The notes below the pieces were generated by a model. The model ran no database searches. It was not told the DNA's origin and saw only the letters and a list, made by a program, of their open reading frames with translations. A stretch of 64,000 nt of DNA, taken from assembly GCF_000214355.1 (NCBI RefSeq), contig NC_015577.1, positions 2,188,453 through 2,252,452 of the forward strand, given 5' to 3'. Source of the stretch: Leadbettera azotonutricia ZAS-9. Its GTDB lineage: Bacteria > Spirochaetota > Spirochaetia > Treponematales > Breznakiellaceae. Shown here in pieces: positions 44,201 to 52,440 of this stretch; position 1 is the stretch's first letter; every line of letters begins with the position of its first letter. Position numbers and translations under genes: made by a program.

Positions 44201-47200
44201 TCCAATAACGCAGGAATTGTAATAAATGACAACGGGGATATTCCGGGAGTCGGCGGGAACAATTACAACCAGTCCTTTACCGGGAACCCCGATAAAGAAT
44301 GGTCGGCAAAATTCGATACCGGCGCCAGGTTTAAAGACGGCCCCGTAACACTCCACTATGTGATTTTTGATACCGCAGGGAATGCCAGCTATTTTGAAAA
44401 AAAGCTGGTTATCAAAAACAATATCCCCAGCATTGCAAGCATCACTTTGGGAACGGATCTGATCGGCCATCCCTATAACAATGAAGTCTTTGACGGAAAT
44501 AAAAAAATCAGCGCAAACTATGAAAACACCGGCTTTACCAGCCGGAACAATGCCCTGCGTTTCAGGATTGAATCAAGCGGCGGCAATGGCGCCATCCATT
44601 ACAAGGTGAGCTCTATTTTGGGCGAATCCGCACCCAAGGCAGTACAGGATTTGGAAAAGGGCAAAGCCTATAAAATCGAAACAGCGGGCGCCGGCACGAT
44701 CTGGAAAGATCTGGGGCTCAGCGACTCTGCCGACGGGAAGGCCGGGGATATCTTTATTGCTTCTGTAAACGGGAGCGCCGCCGCCGGTTCCGGTACGGTG
44801 AGGGAAATCCGCCTCTCTGAAGCTGCCCAGCAGTTTAAATCCGGCGCTGTACCTGCCGGGACAAACACTATAGACCTTGTCTTTAGGGGCAACGCCGCAG
44901 GCCAGAACTTTGCAGCATCCGGGGGCATCCCCGATGCCAACGGGATCAGGTTCTTTGTAAAAGCCTACGACACCATGATTCCTGGCGGAGATGAAAAAGA
45001 CCAGCTTTCCGACTGCAAGATAATCAGCCTTAACATCAACAATATTGATGAGACCCTGCCAAAAGCCAGGCTCTATGACCTTAACCCGAATGCCGAAGCA
45101 TCCATCAAAGGCGCCGGCGGCACAGTGAATGACTGGAGCCCGGTGGAGCCGACTAATTCCTCCATCAAACGATTGGGAGAGAACGAGTCCCGGGGCAGCA
45201 TATACCGGGAAGGGACCACAGCCAGCCCCCTGATTCAGGGGCACATAGAACCCCGGGGCGTCAATCCAAATCAGAGCATCTGGGTAACAAATGGTGTCCC
45301 GTCACAATTCCCCAGGGACCAGGTGAGCGGCAAGGTGATCCTCCGGGGTTATACCGAAGATAATCAGCGCATAACGGGGATAAAGCTCCAGTTCGGAAAT
45401 GACGAAAATACCGCTTTTGATATCCTTAAAGCCGATTCCACCACAGGGCGCCTTGTTCCTGTAACCGGGGCTGGTTCCGCGAATATTAAAGACGGTGATG
45501 TGAAGGTTTACGATGAATTGGACCTTGACGGCCACCGTGTGGAATGGGCCTTTATCTGGGACTCTACCCAACGTCCGGCCGGGGTTATCGTGGGCGAACA
45601 AATTGCTGTAAAGGCGATAGTGCTCGATGCCAATAGCAATAAAAGCGCCGAGGCAAAACAGGAAATTGGCAATGCTGATTATAACTCCATCAAGGTGGAT
45701 CTGGTTCCCTACATTGCCGAGGTCGAAACTGCCCTGTCCCCCTTCTATAAGCGGGCGCCATCGGTGTTTAACCGCACTGCCCAGGGGCACTACCCGGTGG
45801 CAGAGAAAGACATCATCAAGGTCCATGTTTTTAATGCATTCGACACTGCAAAAAATGACATTACCCTGGATGGCAAAATTCTGGACATTACAGGAAATAC
45901 CTCTGATACAGGCAGGCCAAGCCGGACATTGTCAGCCAACATTAAGACCGGTTCAACCGGCGGCCTGGTAGTGACTGCGAATTCCATAAAATCGAAGAAC
46001 AACACCAACAATAACGAAGCTGTTTATAATCAGCAGCCCAACGGGATTAACAACGACACCCTCACCGATGATGCTGTTATCGATGTTTGGCAATTTACGG
46101 AAGTATTCAAATCACGCAGTGAATCCCGTTATCCGACCATGAAGGTGGGGCCCCAGGGGCAGATAGGATTCTCCTTTGCCAATGACTACCAGTGGTTCAA
46201 TATGCCCGGGTATTTGTATAAAGCCGACAGTTCGGCAGCTACCAATGCAGGAAACAATAACGGCTTTTGGAGCCAGACACCCTATCAGCGGGCATGGGGA
46301 GGGTTTACCTATAACACCTTTGCCTTTGATCCCAAGGGTTTTACCTACGGGGCTGCGATAAATATTGACGAAGCAGGCGAAAAGCAGGGGGCGAATTTCT
46401 CCTTTATGAACCGCAGGCCGAATGCATTGCCCGGCGATATGGGGGATCATGATAATTATGAAGGCGCCCTGATAAATGCAATGCGACTGGAAAACACCGC
46501 ATTGCCATCAAGCCCTGCCAAAACATCCTGGATTGTCGATGTTAACCGGATTCAGTCCCCGGCAATTGTAACTTCCATGCGTGACCCCAAGAGCGCTATT
46601 AATGACACCGATAACCGGGTGAATGTATATATGGCATACTATGACCGGACTACCAAACAGGTCCGTTTCCGCTCCGGAAGCGTCGGGAAAAATAGATCCG
46701 ATACTATGGGAAGCGATATTTTAGCCACAGTAAGCAGCAATAATCTATTTACCACTAATGAACCGCATAATCTTGCAGCCGGCACAGAGGTTTATATACA
46801 CAAACGTCATGACGGAAATCCTGACAAAACAATCCCCTACTATGTTCTTAGCAATGGTGCGAATTCCTTCAGTTTGAGCTCTACATCGGGCGGCAGTATT
46901 GCAACTGTTCCCAGCGGGGACTATGGCGTCTCGGTGAGCTCCGGCGGACTGGTCGATTTGAGCGGCAACAGCGCCAGCGGCTATGCACGGATTGACTATG
47001 CCGATGCAAAGCCGTCCAGTTACCAAACCGTTGCGGCCAGCGGCCAATACAACCCCGGCAAGTCGATTACCTATAACAATATTTCCGGCGCTACCGGCTG
47101 GACCACTGACTATCCCCAGGCCACCGAATATGGTCCCGGAAAGCATGTAGCCATTGAGGTTGTAAAAAACGGAAATGCCGATGTGGCGCTTCTTGCCTGG

Positions 47201-47881
47201 TTTGACGAGCAGCATGACCAATTGGTGTATTCCTATAATATAAATCCATCAGGGAATTCAGCGGCCCAGTGGCAGAGCAATGCAAAGACAATCGAAGACA
47301 ATGCCGGCGAAGGGGTAAGCATGGCAGTGGACAGTAATGGAGGAGTGCATTTGGCGTACTACAGTTCCAACGGGGCTGATCTAAAATACGCGTATGCCCC
47401 CTCTTACCATAGTGATTTTTCCATTGTAACAGTTGATTCGTACCTCTCAGTGGGAACCCTCTCCACTATCACTGTTGGCATGGATGCCTCCGGCAGGCAG
47501 GTACCGTACATCTCTTATTATGCAACCGGCGCTGCCGCCCTTCGGGCAAAAGTGGCCTACCGGGATTATGCAACTGTACCCAATGGCGGTACTGCTGTGG
47601 CAGGATCTGACTCAACTGACAGGGTCACCGGGGCATGGGAGATCAGCGTAGTGCCTACCAAGAATACCCCCTCGGAATACAAGGTGAGCGTTGGTGTTTA
47701 CACCGTTAATGGCTACCTTGTCGAAATACCTTCCAATACAGGCGGAACCCTTCTTACAGGTTCTGGCTATGCCGGCACTATTCCCGTTGACGCCCCAACC
47801 AGGGTGTATGGGAATGGTACCCTCAACCCGGTGGTGGGGTACGGGACTGCCTCAAACCTGGAAATGGCACAGAAGAAGTAA
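41291..47881 (+). CDS. Giant multi-domain surface lipoprotein
   Basis: 2196-residue predicted lipoprotein with lipobox LAGLMLSCEQ. The first roughly 1500 residues contain repeated Ig-like/cadherin-like beta domains with recurring themes such as VRLSGTANDNDWIYGVEIRI, DKNAPKVEINEP, FKAVDTAGNIGIKEFRVIVD and GKARDTGTGISVQGVDRV. The last 600 include strands reminiscent of sialidase/BNR propellers (VNVYMAYYDRTTKQVRFRSG, GVSMAVDSNGGVHLAYYSSN). No catalytic signature is evident. Such proteins are common in environmental treponemes and may bind host or plant polymers; that is inference. A second start at 41309 (MKKAV) is possible. Confidence 0.8.
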   Translation: MFLRVFMKKAVLCVILAGLMLSCEQIVGLGSKADLAPPILGTGENGIKPASGAYISARTVLTGHAKDDIGVSKVEVSIIGYKRGAGELSTDTYVANYNQATGNFSYDFASQDYDDGEIKVIYTIFDKQGKTTEAPEIPYIVKNLPPQIRMTVPAIQDAEFDDANLNIALADEANWIPYINDLMGMATDAYGIARGYPQIMLWPKDNTPVENDGKFGEWRKMKMPKDADGLLATQFTWPLKKLVQSNGAWVPSPGSNDSDYLEPGEYRFKIRTMDKNGVVNTYPNRLDNKAGPNGSALDPSDPSLNQYMQIRIIAITNPRITILNTPEKPFPAYYKGTEDFVAHITVTAANPIVSVRGKLGNSDFSSTSAGNIYSAISQGGNEYTLVIPRTDNGLDFADLSQELFLEAQDNAGKTAAAGKAFQIDKNAPKVEINEPAAYDARVTSTTSLRGSAEDAETQVMALYYALGWKESGIVDPNSPSVAPDETGWHDTGLAKGKIPASGNIPINNAWKGTISNWTWTFDNIGDITRKVKPVAPPSIGDAVGDYVKVFDAYGDDPSKPSYLYELPIKFKAVDTAGNIGIKEFRVIVDPDADAPFVEITSHHTNDIVGGEVRLSGTANDNDWIYGVEIRIRKMPDAKTQTSFDNVDTNSISRSGWLWATGTGTATGNGEQNWIPVTTGTKSSVVSWFHSINKAAPGEADYLTPPEGKQRLVDIEVRARDATLNNQNLPKSTGPITRITLKFDGTVPTIKDIKILRANMPDLDYDMGVKVSGAFKIQAKIRDESGISSIKIKGDETNTYDEVINNSTYISGPEKDANGMVVYTLTVPINSNSAWFNGIFENKSGSYNLGVQIQDTNSPMPNLTQATITLQIDNYYPLGSYTGKTDAAGTYSISGKARDTGTGISVQGVDRVVVYFSRDGNPISLWQDHPESALHPAQWIYNQKAKPGRSAESETPGSEITLSFFPKNSAISNNAGIVINDNGDIPGVGGNNYNQSFTGNPDKEWSAKFDTGARFKDGPVTLHYVIFDTAGNASYFEKKLVIKNNIPSIASITLGTDLIGHPYNNEVFDGNKKISANYENTGFTSRNNALRFRIESSGGNGAIHYKVSSILGESAPKAVQDLEKGKAYKIETAGAGTIWKDLGLSDSADGKAGDIFIASVNGSAAAGSGTVREIRLSEAAQQFKSGAVPAGTNTIDLVFRGNAAGQNFAASGGIPDANGIRFFVKAYDTMIPGGDEKDQLSDCKIISLNINNIDETLPKARLYDLNPNAEASIKGAGGTVNDWSPVEPTNSSIKRLGENESRGSIYREGTTASPLIQGHIEPRGVNPNQSIWVTNGVPSQFPRDQVSGKVILRGYTEDNQRITGIKLQFGNDENTAFDILKADSTTGRLVPVTGAGSANIKDGDVKVYDELDLDGHRVEWAFIWDSTQRPAGVIVGEQIAVKAIVLDANSNKSAEAKQEIGNADYNSIKVDLVPYIAEVETALSPFYKRAPSVFNRTAQGHYPVAEKDIIKVHVFNAFDTAKNDITLDGKILDITGNTSDTGRPSRTLSANIKTGSTGGLVVTANSIKSKNNTNNNEAVYNQQPNGINNDTLTDDAVIDVWQFTEVFKSRSESRYPTMKVGPQGQIGFSFANDYQWFNMPGYLYKADSSAATNAGNNNGFWSQTPYQRAWGGFTYNTFAFDPKGFTYGAAINIDEAGEKQGANFSFMNRRPNALPGDMGDHDNYEGALINAMRLENTALPSSPAKTSWIVDVNRIQSPAIVTSMRDPKSAINDTDNRVNVYMAYYDRTTKQVRFRSGSVGKNRSDTMGSDILATVSSNNLFTTNEPHNLAAGTEVYIHKRHDGNPDKTIPYYVLSNGANSFSLSSTSGGSIATVPSGDYGVSVSSGGLVDLSGNSASGYARIDYADAKPSSYQTVAASGQYNPGKSITYNNISGATGWTTDYPQATEYGPGKHVAIEVVKNGNADVALLAWFDEQHDQLVYSYNINPSGNSAAQWQSNAKTIEDNAGEGVSMAVDSNGGVHLAYYSSNGADLKYAYAPSYHSDFSIVTVDSYLSVGTLSTITVGMDASGRQVPYISYYATGAAALRAKVAYRDYATVPNGGTAVAGSDSTDRVTGAWEISVVPTKNTPSEYKVSVGVYTVNGYLVEIPSNTGGTLLTGSGYAGTIPVDAPTRVYGNGTLNPVVGYGTASNLEMAQKK

Positions 47882-47927
47882 GCAGCCTTTGCAGTACACT
47901 TGAAATTTTGAGCTGAAGTTCCTTAAT

Positions 47928-47963
47928 AAAAAACAAGCCGGGATTTTACCCGGCTTGTTTTTT
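47928..47963 (+). terminator. Rho-independent terminator of the giant lipoprotein gene
   Basis: A 15-bp stem, AAAAAACAAGCCGGG paired with CCCGGCTTGTTTTTT, has a 6-nt loop and ends in a T-run. It is 46 nt after the stop codon. The leading A-run means it could also act on the minus strand. Confidence 0.85.
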
Positions 47964-48213
47964 AATGTCCCTATAGTATCCCCAGCAGGGGTTCCCGTTG
48001 ACAGAATTAGAGAATTCTCCTATATTTTTATCAGAATCGGTAATTGAATTGAGCTCCCCGGGTGTTTTCCCGGAAGGCAGTTGGTTTGATTCCGGTTCTT
48101 TTTCGCCCAGGATTTCTATGCTGCTAATTTGCGCCTAATGATGGTATGCTTCAACATTGGCATAGCGTGTAGAAAAACTGGACAAGTTGGGAATTCCCTG
48201 GTAAAATAAGAGT
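47964..48213. other. Intergenic stretch before vapBC with a possible ORF remnant
   Basis: On the minus strand, about 60 codons are open without a start (about 48138 down to 47950), reading SIEILGEKEPESNQLPSGKT and later FSNSVNGNPCWGYYRD. It ends at the terminator hairpin. The composition looks coding, but no family or start is apparent. No tRNA or other RNA is seen. Confidence 0.3.
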
Positions 48214-48429
48214 ATGTTACATGAATTAACCATTACTGTTGATGATGCCCTCTACGAGACTTTGCGGCCTATGGTTGAACAGCAGACAATCGGAGAATTT
48301 CTGCATGAGGTCCTGCAAGTCCGGTCTCAAGGCACTGGGCGGCCTGTACCGTCTATAGCGATATTCAAGGGGACATTGCACAATGTTGATACTCAGGACA
48401 TTCGGGAAGAAATTGATCGACCGCTATGA
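48214..48429 (+). CDS. vapB: VapB-type antitoxin
   Basis: 71-residue protein expected to bind and neutralise the PIN-domain toxin encoded next. The N-terminus LHELTITVDDALYETLRPMV is ribbon-helix-helix-like and a flexible acidic tail (TQDIREEIDRPL) would contact the toxin. Its stop overlaps the toxin ATG by 4 nt, the usual arrangement. No strong operator palindrome was noticed upstream. Assignment rests on pairing more than on motif. Confidence 0.75.
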   Translation: MLHELTITVDDALYETLRPMVEQQTIGEFLHEVLQVRSQGTGRPVPSIAIFKGTLHNVDTQDIREEIDRPL

Positions 48430-48803
48430 ATATTATTGATACTTCCTGTTGGATTGAGTACCTCATGAATTCTGATATAGGAGCACAAGTTGCACCGTTT
48501 GCCGAAAACCCCGGTGAACTCGTTGTTCCAACAATAACCATCTATGAAGTCTACAAAAAATTATTGGCGGAAAAAGATGAAGAATATGCCCTGGATGTAG
48601 TCTCATATATGCAAACTGGCACCGTTATTGACCTTAATACCACTTTATGCCTTTCCGCCGCCCAAATAGGCCGAATACATAAACTGCCTATGGCGGACAG
48701 TATTATTTATGCAACCTCACTGCACTATTCAGCGATCCTTTGGACGTGTGACAGGCATTTTAAAGATATTCCCCTTATAAAGTATTTTCCAAAAAGCCAG
48801 TAA
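48426..48803 (+). CDS. vapC: VapC-type PIN-domain toxin ribonuclease
   Basis: 125-residue PIN-domain nuclease. The four acidic residues that bind metal are in place: D5 (MNIIDTSCW), E41 (TIYEVYKK), D91 (LPMADSIIYAT) and D109 (WTCDRHFKDI). VapC toxins cleave tRNA or rRNA; the target here is unknown. It is translationally coupled to vapB. A hairpin at 48791-48812 overlaps its stop. Confidence 0.87.
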   Translation: MNIIDTSCWIEYLMNSDIGAQVAPFAENPGELVVPTITIYEVYKKLLAEKDEEYALDVVSYMQTGTVIDLNTTLCLSAAQIGRIHKLPMADSIIYATSLHYSAILWTCDRHFKDIPLIKYFPKSQ

Positions 48804-48813
48804 AGGCTTTTTC
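48791..48813 (+). terminator. Short terminator-like hairpin at the end of vapC
   Basis: AAAAAGCC and GGCTTTTT pair across a 6-nt loop, followed by TCTTCC. The stem is short and overlaps the stop codon, so it is a modest candidate. Confidence 0.45.
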
Positions 48814-48911
48814 TTCCTTATGGCAAGCGTACCCCGCTGCCACCCCTTTTTTTATATTGTATCTTTCCACAATATTGGCTATCTTACTATATAAAGGGAG
48901 TGGAATAGAAC

Positions 48912-49226
48912 GTGATGCCCGAAGCGGTCTTTGGCGGCAGTGAGGTACTGCCCGAAAGGAAAGAGGAGCTCAAAGCGCCAGAGGATTACACTGTGGTGCT
49001 TCTCAACGATAACTATACTACCAGGGAATTTGTGGTGGAGGTGCTGAGGCTCGTCTTCCATAAAAACCAGGCGGATGCTACAAAAATTATGCTGAAGGTT
49101 CACCACCAGGGACGGGGGGTGGTGGGCGTTTATACCTGGGATATAGCCCAGACCAAGGCGAATCAGGTGCATGCCTTGGCCAGAGAATATGGATTTCCCC
49201 TCCGCTGTATTGTCGAAGAAGCATAA
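48912..49226 (+). CDS. clpS: ATP-dependent Clp protease adaptor ClpS
   Basis: N-recognin that delivers N-degron substrates to the adjacent ClpA. The 104-residue protein has YTVVLLNDNYTTREFVVEVL with the Asn-Asp pair of the N-degron pocket, MLKVHHQGRGVVGVYTWDIA and the C-terminal PLRCIVEEA. The start is GTG, with GGGAG upstream; an ATG follows directly as the second codon. It is the first gene of clpS-clpA-aat. Confidence 0.93.
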   Translation: MMPEAVFGGSEVLPERKEELKAPEDYTVVLLNDNYTTREFVVEVLRLVFHKNQADATKIMLKVHHQGRGVVGVYTWDIAQTKANQVHALAREYGFPLRCIVEEA

Positions 49227-49241
49227 AAAAGGAGCAGTAAG

Positions 49242-51632
49242 ATGAAAATTTCGGATCATGTGCAGGCCATTATCAATGCGGCCTATAACGAAGCCAAGGC
49301 GAGGAACCACGAGTACCTTACCCCGGAGCATATACTTTACGCGGCCCTGAATTTCGACGAAGTCCAGGGCATATTGACTGCCTGCGGCGCAGACTTGATG
49401 ATGCTCCGAAACGGCATGGAGAGCTTTTTTGAACAGAAAATTCCTGTTGTGGGAGGCGGAGACCCCATCCAGACCGCCAATTTTCAGAGTGTCATCGAGA
49501 GGGCGGTACTTTCCTATCAATCTGCCCAAAAGGATATGCTTGAGGTATCCGACATACTCGTATCCCTCTACGACGAGGACAGAAACTATTGCGCCTATTA
49601 TCTCCGCCAGGCGGGGGTGGATCGTTTCGACCTGCTTAACATCCTCTCCCATGGCTTCGAATCCGGGGAGCGGGGGCCGGGACTTCGGGGCTTTACCAAG
49701 TCCGGGGCTTCTCCCAGGAACGAGGAAGATCCCAACAGGGACAACCTCCTGGACGACGAAATACCGGAAGCGGGCCCCAAATCCAAGGCTGCCAAGAAAA
49801 GCGCCCTTGAGAGATTCGCCACAGAGCTTACTGCCCTGGCCAGGGAAAACCGGCTTGAACCGGTCATTGGCAGGGAATTGGAACTGGACCGCACGGTGCA
49901 GGTGCTTTGCAGGCGGCTCAAGAACAATCCTGTCCATGTAGGCGATTCGGGTGTGGGCAAAACCGCCATCACCGAGGGGCTGGCCCAGCGCATAGTGGCG
50001 GGCAAAGTCCCCCCTACCCTGAAGGATTTTACCATCTATTCCCTGGACATGGGCGCACTTGTGGCAGGCACTAAGTACCGGGGCGACTTTGAAGAGCGGA
50101 TCAAGAGGGTTGTGGAAGAAATACTCAAAAAAGAAAAAGCCATACTTTTCATAGACGAGATCCATACCCTGGTGGGGGCGGGATCGGTTTCGGGCAGTGC
50201 GCTGGACGCTTCCAACCTGCTTAAGCCTGCCCTAAGCTCCGGGAAGATACGCTGCATAGGTTCCACCACTCACGAGGAATACAGCAAATTCTTCGACAAG
50301 GACAGGGCGCTTTCGCGGCGTTTCCAGAAAATCGACATCAATGAACCAAGCGAAGTTGACGCCATCAAGATCCTGCAGGGGCTTAAATCAAAATACGAGG
50401 ATTACCACAAGGTCCACTATACCGATGAAGCCGTGGAAGGGGCGGTGCGCCTCTCTGCCCAATACATCACCGAACGCCGCCTGCCGGACAAGGCTATAGA
50501 TGTCATCGACGAGGCCGGCGCCTTTGCCCGTATCGAGGCGTATAAAAAGGAATCCGCCGGCCAGAATGCCGAAGAGCCTGCGGTAACGGAACATTCCATT
50601 CAGGAAGCTTCCACATCAGTAGGCACTATAGACATAGGGCTCCCCCTTATCGAGACAGTGATTTCCAAAATCGCCCGCATCCCGGAACGCTCGGTTGGGG
50701 GCAGGGAGAAGGATAAACTCAGGGAGCTGGAAGAAAAGCTCCGCACCAGGATCTTTGGGCAGGACGAGGCTGTTACCGCGGTGGTCAAGGCTGTAAAGCG
50801 GTCGAGGGCCGGCTTTAGGGATGCCAATAAACCGGTGGCCAACTTCCTCTTTGTGGGGCCTACGGGGGTCGGCAAAACAGAGCTTGCCCGGAGCCTTGCG
50901 GATATCATGGGCGTATCCATGCATCGCTTCGATATGAGCGAGTACCAGGAGAAGCACACGGTTTCCCGCCTCATAGGATCGCCCCCCGGTTATGTGGGTT
51001 ATGAAGAAGGCGGCCTCCTTACCGATGCCATACGCAAGCAGCCCCACAGTGTGGTGCTCCTGGACGAGATTGAAAAAGCCCACCCGGATATTTACAACAT
51101 ACTCCTCCAGATCATGGATTATGCTACCCTCACGGACAACAACGGCAGGAAGGCCGACTTCCGCAATGTGGTGCTTATCATGACCAGCAATGCAGGCGCC
51201 AGGGACATCGGCAAAAACCTCATCGGCTTTGGCGAGCGCGTCATGGACGAGAGCGCCGTGGACGGAGCTGTGGAAAAAATATTCACCCCGGAATTCCGCA
51301 ACCGCCTTGACGCCGTGGTGCGCTTCGGGCATCTCTCAAAAGAAATCATGGCGTCCATTGTGACCAAGGAGCTTGAAAACTTTAAGGGACAGCTGGCCGA
51401 AAAGAAAGTGCATCTTCACGTGAGCGAAGCCTGCATTGCCCAGCTGGCTGAAGAAGGCTATTCCCGGGAATTCGGCGCCCGCAATGTGGGCAGGGTGGTG
51501 GAAGAAAAGATCAAAGCCTTTTTTGTGGACGAGGTCCTCTTTGGCCGCTTGAGCGAGGGCGGCGCAGCGCGAGCCGATTATGCCGACGGTGAATTCAAGA
51601 TCGAAATACTGGAAAACGAGCCAGTCGCCTAA
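49242..51632 (+). CDS. clpA: ATP-dependent Clp protease ATPase subunit ClpA
   Basis: AAA+ unfoldase that feeds substrates into ClpP. The 796-residue protein has the Clp N-domain ([20 protein letters not shown]), a first AAA+ module with Walker A GDSGVGKT (about 231-238) and [16 protein letters not shown], and a second with [16 protein letters not shown] (about 538) and [16 protein letters not shown]. Two modules and no long middle coiled coil make it ClpA, not ClpB/ClpC. AAGGAGCAG precedes the ATG, 15 nt after clpS. No clpP is in the window. Confidence 0.95.
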   Translation: MKISDHVQAIINAAYNEAKARNHEYLTPEHILYAALNFDEVQGILTACGADLMMLRNGMESFFEQKIPVVGGGDPIQTANFQSVIERAVLSYQSAQKDMLEVSDILVSLYDEDRNYCAYYLRQAGVDRFDLLNILSHGFESGERGPGLRGFTKSGASPRNEEDPNRDNLLDDEIPEAGPKSKAAKKSALERFATELTALARENRLEPVIGRELELDRTVQVLCRRLKNNPVHVGDSGVGKTAITEGLAQRIVAGKVPPTLKDFTIYSLDMGALVAGTKYRGDFEERIKRVVEEILKKEKAILFIDEIHTLVGAGSVSGSALDASNLLKPALSSGKIRCIGSTTHEEYSKFFDKDRALSRRFQKIDINEPSEVDAIKILQGLKSKYEDYHKVHYTDEAVEGAVRLSAQYITERRLPDKAIDVIDEAGAFARIEAYKKESAGQNAEEPAVTEHSIQEASTSVGTIDIGLPLIETVISKIARIPERSVGGREKDKLRELEEKLRTRIFGQDEAVTAVVKAVKRSRAGFRDANKPVANFLFVGPTGVGKTELARSLADIMGVSMHRFDMSEYQEKHTVSRLIGSPPGYVGYEEGGLLTDAIRKQPHSVVLLDEIEKAHPDIYNILLQIMDYATLTDNNGRKADFRNVVLIMTSNAGARDIGKNLIGFGERVMDESAVDGAVEKIFTPEFRNRLDAVVRFGHLSKEIMASIVTKELENFKGQLAEKKVHLHVSEACIAQLAEEGYSREFGARNVGRVVEEKIKAFFVDEVLFGRLSEGGAARADYADGEFKIEILENEPVA

Positions 51633-51641
51633 TAGACGCCC

Positions 51642-52436
51642 ATGAAGAGCGGACCTGATCCCAAGTTCCCCTACCTTGCCGCAGATGAACGTTTCGGTTT
51701 TCCTTTGCCCGACGAATGTCCCGACAGCATAATAGCCTGGGGCGGCAATCTATCCCCTGGCATGCTTTTATCCGCGTATGAGCAGGGCCTGTTCCCCTGG
51801 TACAACCCCAGCGATCCTGTGCTGTGGCAATCCCCTGATCCCCGTTTTGCGGTCTACCCTGAAAACCTCTGCATTTCCCAATCCATGAAAAAGGTGCTAA
51901 GGCGAGGGGATTTCGAAATTGCCTTTGACAGGGACTTTGCGGGGGTAATACAAAACTGTTCAGAAATTGAACGCCCAGGGCAGAACGGGACCTGGATCAC
52001 GGAGGAGATTATTTCGGGCTATACGGAACTGCACAAGCTGGGCTGGGCCCACTCGGCCGAGGCTTATTTTGAAGGGAAGCTCGCAGGAGGTTGCTATGGC
52101 GTGCGTCTCGGGAAGATCTTCTTCGGCGAATCCATGTTTTCCCGGGTTTCCAATTCCTCCAAAGCGGCCTTCCTCACTCTGGCGCAAAGCCTCTTTGCCG
52201 ACGGCGTAAGCATTATCGACAGCCAGGTCCACACCGATCACCTCGAAAGCCTGGGGGGCGTGGAAATCCCCCGCCGGGAATACCTGGACATTCTGCGAAA
52301 AATCATGGCTGAACGGGATGACCGCAATTCAGAAGAGGAACGGGACCTTTATGACAGAAGGGGAAAGTGGCAAATTGGCGGAGACGGCATAGCCGGAGGC
52401 TTTGGGAATTCCCTGTGCAAAAAAAAGCCTTCGTAA
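51642..52436 (+). CDS. aat: Leucyl/phenylalanyl-tRNA-protein transferase
   Basis: Transfers Leu or Phe from aminoacyl-tRNA to proteins with N-terminal Arg or Lys, creating N-degrons. The 264-residue protein has FPLPDECPDSIIAWGGNLSP, LLSAYEQGLFPWYNPSDPVLW, the family motif AEAYFEGKLAGGCYGV, and IIDSQVHTDHLESLGG. It lies 10 nt after clpA, so substrate marking, recognition and unfolding are encoded together. Confidence 0.95.
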   Translation: MKSGPDPKFPYLAADERFGFPLPDECPDSIIAWGGNLSPGMLLSAYEQGLFPWYNPSDPVLWQSPDPRFAVYPENLCISQSMKKVLRRGDFEIAFDRDFAGVIQNCSEIERPGQNGTWITEEIISGYTELHKLGWAHSAEAYFEGKLAGGCYGVRLGKIFFGESMFSRVSNSSKAAFLTLAQSLFADGVSIIDSQVHTDHLESLGGVEIPRREYLDILRKIMAERDDRNSEEERDLYDRRGKWQIGGDGIAGGFGNSLCKKKPS

Positions 52437-52440
52437 AAGC

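Noticed and set aside
48879-50165. 428-residue open frame antisense to clpS-clpA
   Set aside because: It is a GC-bias shadow of clearly real genes on the other strand and has no recognisable domain.
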